Shown here: positions 5,397-12,780 of the stretch, one piece after another | Layout: each line of letters begins with the position of its first letter | Position numbering within the stretch: the stretch's first letter is position 1 | Virus record (IMG/VR): IMGVR_UViG_3300035698_018095 | Span: 1 to 26,672 of that record | Strand: one strand, 5' to 3' | Source of the DNA: a virus | DNA: 26,672 bases | Notes under the pieces: model-generated | Databases searched by the model: none | Told to the model about the DNA's origin: nothing | What the model saw: the letters and a program-made list of their open reading frames with translations, nothing else | Made by a program: the position numbers and the translations under genes

Positions 5397-5765
5397 ATGC
5401 TAAGCCAGTTGGATGGAGAGCAGTTCATTTTTGGTGAGCGGGGGCGCATCACTCGGTTGGAGCTAGTACTGTTCAGTTATGGGGAGACCGATTGGAAGAA
5501 AGAGTGGGAAACGCTTTTTTGGGATATTCTGGCCGAATGGATAGTTCGAGACGAGGGCAGTAAGGAAGAGGGGTGGTGCTTTTGCAAGGATGGGGAGCAA
5601 CTTCTGTTCGCGGTGGAGGACGAGGAGAATGTACGGGTGTACCGGTTTGATAACAGTGTGCAACTGGAAGGGTGGGCAATGAAGGACGAGGCTGAGGGCA
5701 TACGAAGGATAATCGTGTCCCGATGGTTGGAACTACAGAGGACGGCCAATGGGTATATCCAGTGA
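5397..5765 (+). CDS. small hypothetical protein between terminase subunits
   Basis: A 122-residue acidic protein, rich in Trp and Glu, with alternating strands and helices (LELVLFSYGETDWKK, WCFCKDGEQLLFAVED, VRVYRFDNSVQLEGW). I do not recognise it. The ATG at 5397 is chosen because AGGAG lies nine bases upstream; earlier in-frame starts (GTG 5331, ATG 5367) would run through the parS site, giving the MFHVKQ peptide typical of parS read as codons. The gene overlaps the large terminase start by 17 nt, implying translational coupling. A role in packaging or in connecting the parS region is possible but unsupported. Confidence 0.7.
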   Translation: MLSQLDGEQFIFGERGRITRLELVLFSYGETDWKKEWETLFWDILAEWIVRDEGSKEEGWCFCKDGEQLLFAVEDEENVRVYRFDNSVQLEGWAMKDEAEGIRRIIVSRWLELQRTANGYIQ

Positions 5766-8049
5766 AACGCGTGACCACTTCCTTGACCAACTGCCGGACG
5801 AGGAACTGCTGGCACTCGCCTACGATTGGAAGCTATGGCGAAGAAAAAGCCAAATATGGCCTAAAGGGGTCTTATTTTGGATGATAAAGACGGGTAGGGG
5901 GTGGGGGAAGACGCGAGTGGGGGCGGAAACGGTTAGGCATTGGGTGAATACCGATGGTGTCAAATTTATTCACCTGGTGGGCCGAACGGCTGGCGATTGT
6001 AGGGATACGATGGTTAGGGGGGAGAGTGGGATACTGACCATAAGTGAGGGTGATATAGACAACTTGCCCCACTATAACTCGTCTCAGAAGAAGATTGAGT
6101 GGCCTAATGGTGCGCGTGCCCTTCTGTTCAGCGCGGAGACTCCAGACGCCCTTAGAGGGCCCCAGTGCCTAATTCTAGGTACACAAGTCTTAATGGATAA
6201 TGGAGAAAACAAAGCGATTGAGAATGTTAAAGTTGGAGATTTTGTTTTAACCCGAAAAGGTAGACGAAAAGTAAAATTTTCTGGGCTGACTCGTAAGGAT
6301 TCAATTCTTTATGAATTGACTTTGATGGACGGACGAAGTATAGTTGGAACAGAAGACCATCCTGTATTTGTAGGTGGTAATTTTGTTCGACTATCTGAGA
6401 TAGAAGAAGGTTCAATATGTGTAACAAGTGCGTTGAATTCGACGGGAAAAAATACCACAGGTATTCAGGTGGGTATTACCAGCGTGGGGGACACGGTAGA
6501 AGAGAATATCTGCATCGGGCAATGTGGACCAAAAGAAATGGAAAAATCCCAGACAAATTTTGTGTTCACCATATTGATGGAGATATTTCAAATAATTCAA
6601 TCTCAAATCTTAGGCTTATGCAAAAATCAGAGCATTGCTCCGAACATGCAAAAGATGGGCATCTTCAAGAAAACCGAGAAAATGCTGCTAAGAATGCGAG
6701 AACAACACAGAAACGGAATTGGGGCATATGTATGGCGAAAAAGCATTTTTGTGTTGTCTGTGGTCAAGAATTTCATTCGGGGGCAAAAAAACCACGTAAG
6801 TACTGTTCTATCAAATGTCTTGAGAAACTTAGATCAACTGCATTTGTTAAAGAGAGTAGAATTTGTAAACAATGTGGAATTGAGTACATTGCAACAAGGC
6901 GAGTTCAAAAATACTGCTCAAAAAAATGCAACCAGAAATCCACTGCAAAAAGAAAGAGAATATCACAGCAACGAAAATGCGATTATTGTGGAACCATGTT
7001 TCAACAAATCAGAACAAATTCCAGATTCTGTAGTAGGAAATGTGCCGTGTCATATCATGCCCGTAGCCGTTCGAGACGTAAAAAAACTGAATACTACAAG
7101 TGATGTATATGATATTGAAGTTGAAGATGAACACGAGTTCTTTGCAAATGGAATCCTTGTTCATAATTGCGAGCGATTTTGGGCTGATGAGATAGGAAGT
7201 TGGAAATATCCGAGAGAAACATGGGATATGCTGCAATTTGGAGCACGCCTGGGCGAACGTGTGGAGGGGCTGATAACAACCACCCCCAAACCGATACCAT
7301 TGATTAAGGAACTGGTTATCGATTCGGGAATAAGCGTAACCTCGGGAACCACGTTTGAGAATGCTGAAAATTTGTCTCCCACATTTATTGATACGATGAA
7401 AAGAAAATATGAAGGCACTAGGTTGGGGAGACAGGAATTGGAAGGAGAGATCCTGGACGATAATCCAAATGCTTTATGGCAGAGGAGTTTGATTGAACAA
7501 AATAGGGTGTTGAGTAGAACAGGAATTGTGTTTACAATGATTTCAGTTGGTGTTGACCCCGCAATCAGCACATCCGTGGATGCTGACGAAACGGGAATAG
7601 TTGTAGTTGGAAAGGATGGACGGGATCCCGCTCATTACTACGTGCTTGAAGATGCTTCTGTACGGGCTGCCACACCGAAAAAATGGGGGACAATCGTGGT
7701 GTCCGCGTACAATAGGAATGAAGCGGATAGAATCATACCGGAAGTCAATCAGGGTGGCGATATGGTCGTCTCTACAATATCAACGATAGATTCAAGGGTG
7801 GTTGTTCGTCCTGTAAGGGCAACCCGTGGAAAATTGATAAGGGCCGAGCCCGTCAGCGCGCTCTACGAACAGGGAAGAGTACACCATATAGGCAATTTCC
7901 CTGAACTGGAAGACCAATTATGTGATTGGGAACCGTACCAAAATTATAATTCGCCGGATAGATTAGATGCTTTGGTCTGGGCGGTAACAGATTTGATGGA
8001 AGGCGAACCTCTGATACAGCCCTTTGATAGAACTCTTATTGGTGGTTAA
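5749..8049 (+). CDS. terL: terminase large subunit interrupted by an intein
   Basis: A 766-residue precursor; removing the 334-residue intein leaves a normal 432-residue ATPase-nuclease that drives DNA into the procapsid. The N-extein (1-139) carries Walker A GRGWGKT at residues 49-55. The C-extein (474-766) resumes with CERFWADEIGSW, Walker B with D480/E481. The RNase H-like nuclease has D603 in VGVDPA and the SPDRLDALVWA end with D737 and D740. It resembles Terminase_6 family proteins. The intein splits the protein between LRGPQ and CERFWADE, right at Walker B, so the ATPase should be inactive until splicing. GAGGAC lies just before the ATG, and the gene overlaps its upstream neighbour. The extein before the intein is visibly G-rich compared with the A+T-rich intein and portal. 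Confidence 0.93.
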   Translation: MGISSETRDHFLDQLPDEELLALAYDWKLWRRKSQIWPKGVLFWMIKTGRGWGKTRVGAETVRHWVNTDGVKFIHLVGRTAGDCRDTMVRGESGILTISEGDIDNLPHYNSSQKKIEWPNGARALLFSAETPDALRGPQCLILGTQVLMDNGENKAIENVKVGDFVLTRKGRRKVKFSGLTRKDSILYELTLMDGRSIVGTEDHPVFVGGNFVRLSEIEEGSICVTSALNSTGKNTTGIQVGITSVGDTVEENICIGQCGPKEMEKSQTNFVFTILMEIFQIIQSQILGLCKNQSIAPNMQKMGIFKKTEKMLLRMREQHRNGIGAYVWRKSIFVLSVVKNFIRGQKNHVSTVLSNVLRNLDQLHLLKRVEFVNNVELSTLQQGEFKNTAQKNATRNPLQKEREYHSNENAIIVEPCFNKSEQIPDSVVGNVPCHIMPVAVRDVKKLNTTSDVYDIEVEDEHEFFANGILVHNCERFWADEIGSWKYPRETWDMLQFGARLGERVEGLITTTPKPIPLIKELVIDSGISVTSGTTFENAENLSPTFIDTMKRKYEGTRLGRQELEGEILDDNPNALWQRSLIEQNRVLSRTGIVFTMISVGVDPAISTSVDADETGIVVVGKDGRDPAHYYVLEDASVRAATPKKWGTIVVSAYNRNEADRIIPEVNQGGDMVVSTISTIDSRVVVRPVRATRGKLIRAEPVSALYEQGRVHHIGNFPELEDQLCDWEPYQNYNSPDRLDALVWAVTDLMEGEPLIQPFDRTLIGG
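6316..6344 (+). promoter_or_regulatory. candidate promoter for the nested HNH gene
   Basis: TTGACT (6316-6321), a 17-base spacer, then TATAGT (6339-6344): five of six matches at both elements with ideal spacing. It lies inside the intein N-terminal coding sequence about 75 nt before the HNH start codon. A chance match is possible in A+T-rich DNA, but its position is exactly where an independent promoter is needed. Confidence 0.5.
6417..7103 (+). CDS. HNH homing-type endonuclease overprinted in the TerL intein
   Basis: A 228-residue protein in a different frame from the surrounding intein. Residues 31-73 are a canonical HNH_3 domain: YLHR, G-K-IP, VHHIDGD (50-56), NNSISNLRLM and SEH. Three Cys4 zinc knuckles follow: C112/C115/C130/C134, C150/C153/C167/C171 and C188/C191/C205/C209. 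They probably read DNA sequence. The basic tail ends RSRSRRKKTEYYK. The ATG has AGAAGG six bases upstream (6405-6410) and a candidate promoter at 6316. It starts where the intein N-splicing domain ends and stops 64 nt before the intein end, overlapping the C-splicing domain. It probably cleaves intein-less terL alleles to spread the element; that function is inferred from family and location. Confidence 0.9.
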   Translation: MCNKCVEFDGKKYHRYSGGYYQRGGHGRREYLHRAMWTKRNGKIPDKFCVHHIDGDISNNSISNLRLMQKSEHCSEHAKDGHLQENRENAAKNARTTQKRNWGICMAKKHFCVVCGQEFHSGAKKPRKYCSIKCLEKLRSTAFVKESRICKQCGIEYIATRRVQKYCSKKCNQKSTAKRKRISQQRKCDYCGTMFQQIRTNSRFCSRKCAVSYHARSRSRRKKTEYYK

Positions 8050-8059
8050 AGGAGAAAAA

Positions 8060-9433
8060 ATGGTTACTGAAAATCTTATACTCTCCCCACAAGAAGTTAG
8101 AGCTCTGTGGGATGCTGAAGATACTAACAGAGCACTTCACTTGAAACGAGAAAAGTACTACGCCGGGACGCAAGTAATTTTAGATGAAGATGAAGACCGC
8201 TATGATGGGGGGACAAAAAATCTTTATGTGACTAATTATATTAGATATATTGTTGACCGGCATGTTGGATTCATAGCCGGTCTTCCATATACCTATACGT
8301 CTAAGACAGATGAAAAGGCATTGGTGGAGTTGGCTAAAATTTCAAAATTAAATAACATTCGTGGTATTGATATGGAACATTTGAAGAATGCTATCTTGTA
8401 TGGTATGAGTGTTGAAGTTCATTCGGTTGATCCAGAAGACAGAATAAGATTGAAGGTGTATTCCCCAAGAAAATGGATATTTATTGAAGATGATCAGGGC
8501 ATGGCGGTTGCTGCGATCTATAGAAATGTCCTACCTGCAAATACATGGTATAAAGGTAAATTGCTTACAATAGATACAACTATATTTACTTTGTATACTA
8601 CCACGTTGATCCAATCATTTATCGAACAGCCAGGAAGTGCAACACCACTTTTAGATGGGAAATCCTATGCTCATCATTACCACGAACTTCCTGTTGTTCG
8701 GTTTGGTGTGGAGAAAGATTTTAAGTCTTTTATAACAACAGCAATTATCGGCCAGCAAGATGTTTTCAACAAAATTCGATGCAGAAATTCTGATGATGTT
8801 GAATTTAATGTCGATTCCTTGCTTGCTACGAAGGGCCTAGATCCAAGAGCATTGATGGAAAAAGATGATGATGATGTTAGATTTATAGATAAATTACGAC
8901 AATTCAAAATTCTTCCCTTACCAGAAAATGGGAGTGCTGAATATCTGGAAAAGGGAAATGATAAGGAGAAAATTGAATACGAACTTACATTGACAAGAAA
9001 AGCACTTCACATGATGGGAAAAATTGTTGATATTGAAGAAATGGTAGGAACATCTGGACAGACTTCAGGAATTGCTCTCAAACTTAAAATGCAGCCACAA
9101 ATCGATCAAGCATCTATATTTACATCATATCTTGAATATTCTTTGCGCAGACGAATCGACTTGATTAACAAAATCTTTGAAAAACGAAGTACGCCTCTGT
9201 TAGAAGATTACGAGATTTCCTACTCTTTGAATATACCAGTGAATGAGATCGAAGTTTGGCAGAACATTCCAAATCTTGACCATTTACTTACAATCGAAGA
9301 CCAATTGAGACTCATTCCTTCTGTGCCTGATCCTATGGTTGCAGCGGAAAAAAAGAGGGAAGAAACGAAAGATAATTTAGATAATCCAGTTTTTTCAACA
9401 GACAATTCTTTTAATGAAAACGAAAAAACGTAA
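8060..9433 (+). CDS. portal protein, SPP1 gp6-like
   Basis: A 457-residue protein of the size and pattern of the SPP1 gp6-type portal (Phage_prot_Gp6). It has an N-terminal helical region, KNLYVTNYIRYIVDRHVGFIAGLPYTY near residue 65, the beta-rich wing with PRKWIFIEDD and YHELPVVRFGVEKDF, and a C-terminal helical crown region with SGQTSGIALKLKMQPQ. Portals form the dodecameric ring for DNA entry and tail attachment. The ATG at 8060 follows AAAGGAGAAAAA; the upstream in-frame start at 8024 lies inside terL and is not used. It directly follows terL. The coding sequence is clearly more A+T-rich than the terL exteins. Confidence 0.9.
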   Translation: MVTENLILSPQEVRALWDAEDTNRALHLKREKYYAGTQVILDEDEDRYDGGTKNLYVTNYIRYIVDRHVGFIAGLPYTYTSKTDEKALVELAKISKLNNIRGIDMEHLKNAILYGMSVEVHSVDPEDRIRLKVYSPRKWIFIEDDQGMAVAAIYRNVLPANTWYKGKLLTIDTTIFTLYTTTLIQSFIEQPGSATPLLDGKSYAHHYHELPVVRFGVEKDFKSFITTAIIGQQDVFNKIRCRNSDDVEFNVDSLLATKGLDPRALMEKDDDDVRFIDKLRQFKILPLPENGSAEYLEKGNDKEKIEYELTLTRKALHMMGKIVDIEEMVGTSGQTSGIALKLKMQPQIDQASIFTSYLEYSLRRRIDLINKIFEKRSTPLLEDYEISYSLNIPVNEIEVWQNIPNLDHLLTIEDQLRLIPSVPDPMVAAEKKREETKDNLDNPVFSTDNSFNENEKT

Positions 9434-9541
9434 AAAGTGGTTGCGGAAAATATAATTTTTTGGTAACAAAGTAATAGAAGGTAAAAGAAAGGGAATTTTT
9501 AATTAACTTTCTTCTAATAATTTTTGAAAAGGAGATAGAAA
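9434..9541 (+). other. short intergenic region before scaffold gene
   Basis: An A+T-rich gap of 108 nt. It contains TATAAT at 9451-9456 without a matching -35 and a weak inverted repeat, AAGAAAG / CTTTCTT. AAAAGGAGATAGAAA at its end is the strong ribosome binding site for the scaffold. Confidence 0.4.
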
Positions 9542-10243
9542 ATGGCCGAGGAAAATCAGGGAGCAAAGACTGAACCTGATACTCATCAGGGGCAGGTTTT
9601 GAACACTGATGGCAAAAAAGAAGATAATCAGGACGGTAGTAAGGGAAAAGAAGAAATTGATTTGTCAACTGACCCACGCATTCAGGCGGAAATCGACCGG
9701 CGTGTAACTTCAGCAGTTCAGACTACTCGTGATAAGGTTAAGCAAGAAGTTGAAACTGCTGTAGAGAATGCTAGAGCAGAAGTACAGAGGGAAGCAGAGG
9801 AAAAAAAGCTCTTAGAAGAGGGAAAAACAGAAGAGCTTTTGGAATTGGAGAAAGAAAGACGGATAAAGGCTGAAGAGAAGCTTGCTAAAGTTGAACATCG
9901 TGAAAAAGTGGACGCACTTCTGGATAAGCGAGAGGTTACGGATATTACGCTCAGAAAGTTCCTACATAAGTTTAATGGAGATCTTGCTGAGGTAAACGAA
10001 ACCATTGATGGCTTGAATGAATTTCTGGAGCAAGAAGTGTCAAAGCAAGTTTCTGAAAAGCTGAAGACTCCGCTTCCTCCGTCTGACAAATCTTCTGATA
10101 CGGATACAAGTGGGATGTCTACGGAATCTCAAATGAAAGCAGCAGAAGCAAAGGCAACGACATCAGGAAAACCGGAAGATTGGGCTACTTTTAGAAAAAT
10201 AGCTAACATTGTTTCTGATAAAATTGCCAGTGGTGTAAAATAA
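9542..10243 (+). CDS. capsid scaffolding protein (DUF4355-like)
   Basis: A 233-residue, highly charged, largely helical protein, placed exactly between portal and major capsid as scaffolds are. Residues 1-45 are disordered and polar. Residues 50-115 form a long Glu/Lys/Arg coiled coil (TRDKVKQEVETAVENARAEVQREAEEKK). LLELEKERRIKAEEKLAKVEHREKVDALLDKREV is typical of the DUF4355/Gp20 scaffold type. The C-terminus after a Ser/Thr-rich linker is basic (WATFRKIANIVSDKIASGVK), where scaffolds contact the capsid protein. It should be absent from mature virions. Confidence 0.85.
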   Translation: MAEENQGAKTEPDTHQGQVLNTDGKKEDNQDGSKGKEEIDLSTDPRIQAEIDRRVTSAVQTTRDKVKQEVETAVENARAEVQREAEEKKLLEEGKTEELLELEKERRIKAEEKLAKVEHREKVDALLDKREVTDITLRKFLHKFNGDLAEVNETIDGLNEFLEQEVSKQVSEKLKTPLPPSDKSSDTDTSGMSTESQMKAAEAKATTSGKPEDWATFRKIANIVSDKIASGVK

Positions 10244-10276
10244 GCACATATTTTTAATTAGTAAGGAGATACTAAA

Positions 10277-11239
10277 ATGGCGCACTCAGATGCAACTGGT
10301 GATAGTGTAGCTCTACCTAATTATGCAGGGCCACTATTTACCATTGGAAGTCAGTTTAAGAAAACACCCCTCTTGTCTATAACTGGAGGTCTTACTGGTG
10401 GACGTGTTGTTGCTACCGATACGTTTATCATGGGCAATTTTATCACGTTGGATACGGCCAGTGCAACCTACACAGTAACTGAAACTGCATCTTTGGCTGC
10501 TCCTGCTAGTGATATTTATGCTCCGGCGCAGAAGTACAATTATGTTGAGCTTCACCAGAGGTCTTTTGCGTTGTCCTACAAGAAACAATCTATGACAGCT
10601 GCCATTAGTGGTGAAGCTGTTGTAGGCGGAGAAATGGCACATATGGGCAATCCTCAGAATCAGAGAGATGCACATTTGGCTCAGCTGGCGATTGACATTG
10701 AGTATTCAATGTTACTTGGCGCAGGAGCAGATCCTACGACTGCTGGGACGAACGGCAAAACTACGGGGGTTATTACTGCTATCGCAGCTGATGGTTCCAC
10801 AGAGATTGATGCTGGTGGAGCTGCACTAAGTAAGTCGCTAGTGGAAGAGCTCGAAGTTGCTGTTCTGGGGCAAACTGGGCAAATGATTCAGCCCGTAATT
10901 TTTGCTGGAGCTCGAATTATTCAAAATCTCAACGAACTCTACGGCTTTGCTCCTCAGTCGGTTACAATTGGTGGTGTTACTCTTAATGCTATCAATCTTC
11001 CGACACTTGGGCAGGTTCCAATCGCATACGACCCGATTATTACTTCTACATCACTAGCTCTACTTGATGTAGCTCGTATTGCACCGTGTTTTATGCTGGT
11101 TCCTGGAAAACCCGCTGTGTTCTTTGAAGCGCTGTCTAAGGTTGGTGCTGGTATGCAGGAACAGCTGTATTGTCAGTTTGGACTTGACTATACGAATGCT
11201 GACCTTCATGGCTACATCAAGACTCTAAGCGTTGCGTAA
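10277..11239 (+). CDS. major capsid protein
   Basis: A 320-residue protein with a strong ribosome binding site (AAGGAGATACTAAA), lying directly after the scaffold. Features fitting an HK97-fold shell protein are the early beta-rich arm, the helix-rich segment NPQNQRDAHLAQLAIDIEYSMLLGAG (about 125-150), the central VEELEVAVLGQTGQMIQPVIFAGARIIQNLNELYG spine-like helix region, and the C-terminal P-domain strands. The NYVELHQRSFALSYKKQSMTA segment recalls SU10-type major capsid proteins (DUF5309). A step-down terminator hairpin lies just after the gene, as expected for the most abundant virion protein. Confidence 0.88.
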   Translation: MAHSDATGDSVALPNYAGPLFTIGSQFKKTPLLSITGGLTGGRVVATDTFIMGNFITLDTASATYTVTETASLAAPASDIYAPAQKYNYVELHQRSFALSYKKQSMTAAISGEAVVGGEMAHMGNPQNQRDAHLAQLAIDIEYSMLLGAGADPTTAGTNGKTTGVITAIAADGSTEIDAGGAALSKSLVEELEVAVLGQTGQMIQPVIFAGARIIQNLNELYGFAPQSVTIGGVTLNAINLPTLGQVPIAYDPIITSTSLALLDVARIAPCFMLVPGKPAVFFEALSKVGAGMQEQLYCQFGLDYTNADLHGYIKTLSVA

Positions 11240-11244
11240 GTTTG

Positions 11245-11287
11245 GGGAGAGATGAAACCAGACCCCATCTCTCCCTAATTATTTATG
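11245..11287 (+). terminator. intrinsic terminator-like hairpin after major capsid gene
   Basis: GGGAGAGATG (11245-11254) pairs perfectly with CATCTCTCCC (11266-11275) over an 11-nt loop, followed by the T-rich TAATTATTTATG. The 10-bp stem with a moderate T tract suggests partial termination, leaving the capsid message more abundant than the downstream genes. Confidence 0.65.
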
Positions 11288-11332
11288 CTGTATTTTACAG
11301 TCAAACTCTAATTGAGTATAAAGGAGAAAAAA

Positions 11333-11944
11333 ATGGGTACTGTACATAATCCACATCTTAAAGAAGCTCTTGAAGAACAAATTCTACAGGCTGCAAATTT
11401 TATTCCCATTGCTGCTGATGATAATTGGTTCCATGAATCGGCTGTTCCTACAGCACATTCTAGCTCTTCAGAAACTACGCTTCTTGCTGCTAGCATGACA
11501 AAGTCTTACGCACCTGGATGGCCTGTAGTCCCTGTAATTATGGCCATACAAGATACTCATGATACTTGGACTGCTGTTTCTGCTGTTATTCTTGGTAAGG
11601 ATCAGTTTGGTAAACTTGTTTCTGAAACTGTCACTGGAGTAGACGGAGAAGATAGTACTAGTGGAGATTGGACGTTGACTGCGTATAATGCGTTTGCTTC
11701 CATTACATCTGTAGTGCTTACCATTACTGGTCTTGTTGATGGTTCTGATGCTTACTACATTGGTTTTGCTAAGACTTACGGACTAGGCGTTAGAATTGGT
11801 GGTTCTGCTGACGTTTTGATTCATAATTTTAATGGAACAACTGATGCAGGAACTATCAGTACTGTCTACCATACGTATGTGGTTGCTGGTACTCCAAATG
11901 CTTCCAACACGTTACAGTTTTACATCCGATCTACTGCTCTATAG
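11333..11944 (+). CDS. putative virion structural / decoration protein
   Basis: A 203-residue protein rich in Ser, Thr, Val and Gly, with many short beta strands (TWTAVSAVILGKDQFGKLVSETVTG, TSVVLTITGL). It lies just after the major capsid gene, where decoration or head-fibre proteins are common. The ATG at 11333 follows AAAGGAGAAAAAA; an in-frame TTG 21 nt earlier overlaps that site and is rejected. No catalytic motif, signal peptide or membrane segment. The composition and the next gene being similar suggest a pair of capsid surface proteins; this is positional inference. Confidence 0.65.
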   Translation: MGTVHNPHLKEALEEQILQAANFIPIAADDNWFHESAVPTAHSSSSETTLLAASMTKSYAPGWPVVPVIMAIQDTHDTWTAVSAVILGKDQFGKLVSETVTGVDGEDSTSGDWTLTAYNAFASITSVVLTITGLVDGSDAYYIGFAKTYGLGVRIGGSADVLIHNFNGTTDAGTISTVYHTYVVAGTPNASNTLQFYIRSTAL

Positions 11945-11970
11945 AGCATAGGTAAGAAAGGAGAATTGTA

Positions 11971-12357
11971 ATGGCTGGAACAGTAACAATCTCAGAAACA
12001 GGTATTCGAGAAGGATTGAGTCGTATTGATCTTGTTTGGATTTCTGACAGTGATGGCGATGCTACATTGACTACTGATCGCATTACTGGAACTATAGAAA
12101 GAATTACTTTCAAACCTTCTACAGTTTCTGGGTCAGAACCATCAGCTAGTTATGATGTGACTCTCACAGATGATTTTGGGGTAGATGTTCTCTTGTCGCA
12201 AGGGGCGAACCTGAGCGCTTCAACAGTATCGAATGTAGTGCCTACTGGTGGTGATACAGCGCTATTGCCTTTTGCAACATCTGGTCCGCTCGATCTAGCT
12301 GTGTCTAATGCTGGTGATACAGCATCTGGAATTGTATCATTATACTTTAGGCGGTAA
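11971..12357 (+). CDS. small beta-rich virion protein
   Basis: A 128-residue protein, nearly all beta and Thr/Ser/Asp-rich: SRIDLVWISDSDGDATLTTDRITGTIERITFKPST, later YDVTLTDDFGVDVLLSQGANLS and a final IVSLYFRR strand. This pattern is common in small phage head proteins encoded after the capsid gene. The ribosome binding site is AAGAAAGGAGAATTGTA. It is probably exposed on the capsid or at a vertex; the family is not recognised with certainty. Confidence 0.65.
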   Translation: MAGTVTISETGIREGLSRIDLVWISDSDGDATLTTDRITGTIERITFKPSTVSGSEPSASYDVTLTDDFGVDVLLSQGANLSASTVSNVVPTGGDTALLPFATSGPLDLAVSNAGDTASGIVSLYFRR

Positions 12358-12363
12358 AATACT

Positions 12364-12780
12364 ATGTCAGATTTATGGCTAACTACAGTAGAAGCTGACA
12401 CGTATTTTTCTACGCGATTAGGAGCTTCTACCTATTGGGCGAGTGGAACAGAGAAGACTGAAGCTCTTACGACCGCACAATGGCAGATTGAGAATTGTGG
12501 TGTATTCGGAAACTTTCTTGACATCACAGAATCGGGGGTGGAAGCCGATGCGTCAATGACAAATGCTGTTTGTGAACAAGCGCTGTACCTGCTAAGACAG
12601 GGGGCAGCGCTTGATTCACGTATGGACTTGCAAGCCCAAGGAGTTTTGTTAGCTGGAGTAGTTAAGGAAGAATATAAAGATCGAATGGGTAGGATTTTTA
12701 TTTGCCCAACAGCACGAAAATGTCTGTTAGAGGGTAATTATGGAAAACATGGTATGGGATTCAAATTCTCACTCCCTTAA
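12364..12780 (+). CDS. head-tail connector / adaptor-like protein
   Basis: A 138-residue helical protein starting WLTTVEADTYFSTRLGASTYWASGTEKTEALTTAQWQIEN. An N-terminal VxxAdxYf...W...~~~k~~AL~~A motif followed by a helical bundle is typical of phage adaptor proteins of the gp6/gp15 or DnaT-like connector type, which bind below the portal. The C-terminal TARKCLLEGNYGKHG is basic. It overlaps the next gene by 41 nt. The other connector genes resume only at 22108 and 23940, so the cargo block interrupts the connector module. Confidence 0.7.
   Translation: MSDLWLTTVEADTYFSTRLGASTYWASGTEKTEALTTAQWQIENCGVFGNFLDITESGVEADASMTNAVCEQALYLLRQGAALDSRMDLQAQGVLLAGVVKEEYKDRMGRIFICPTARKCLLEGNYGKHGMGFKFSLP

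Larger units (their letters stand above)
6166..7167 (+). mobile_element. intein in TerL (334 aa) with overprinted HNH gene
   Basis: Starts with Cys1 (CLILGTQVLMDNG, block A) and has the block B GTEDHPVF with T62 and H65. It ends VYDIEVEDEHEFFANGILVHN (blocks F and G, residues 314-334), followed by Cys as +1 residue. All residues needed for protein splicing are visible. The N-splicing part occupies about intein residues 1-88 and the C part about 297-334. The linker of about 210 residues between them has no recognisable domain in this frame, because its DNA encodes an HNH nuclease in another frame. The intein frame has no stop across this whole linker despite A+T-rich sequence, so both frames appear to be kept open. 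Confidence 0.92.

Noticed and set aside
6417-7103. The HNH frame as an artefact of a single frameshift error in terL
   Set aside because: The intein frame itself stays open through the region and resumes correct C-terminal splicing motifs, so a single error cannot explain it; the nuclease also has its own start signals.
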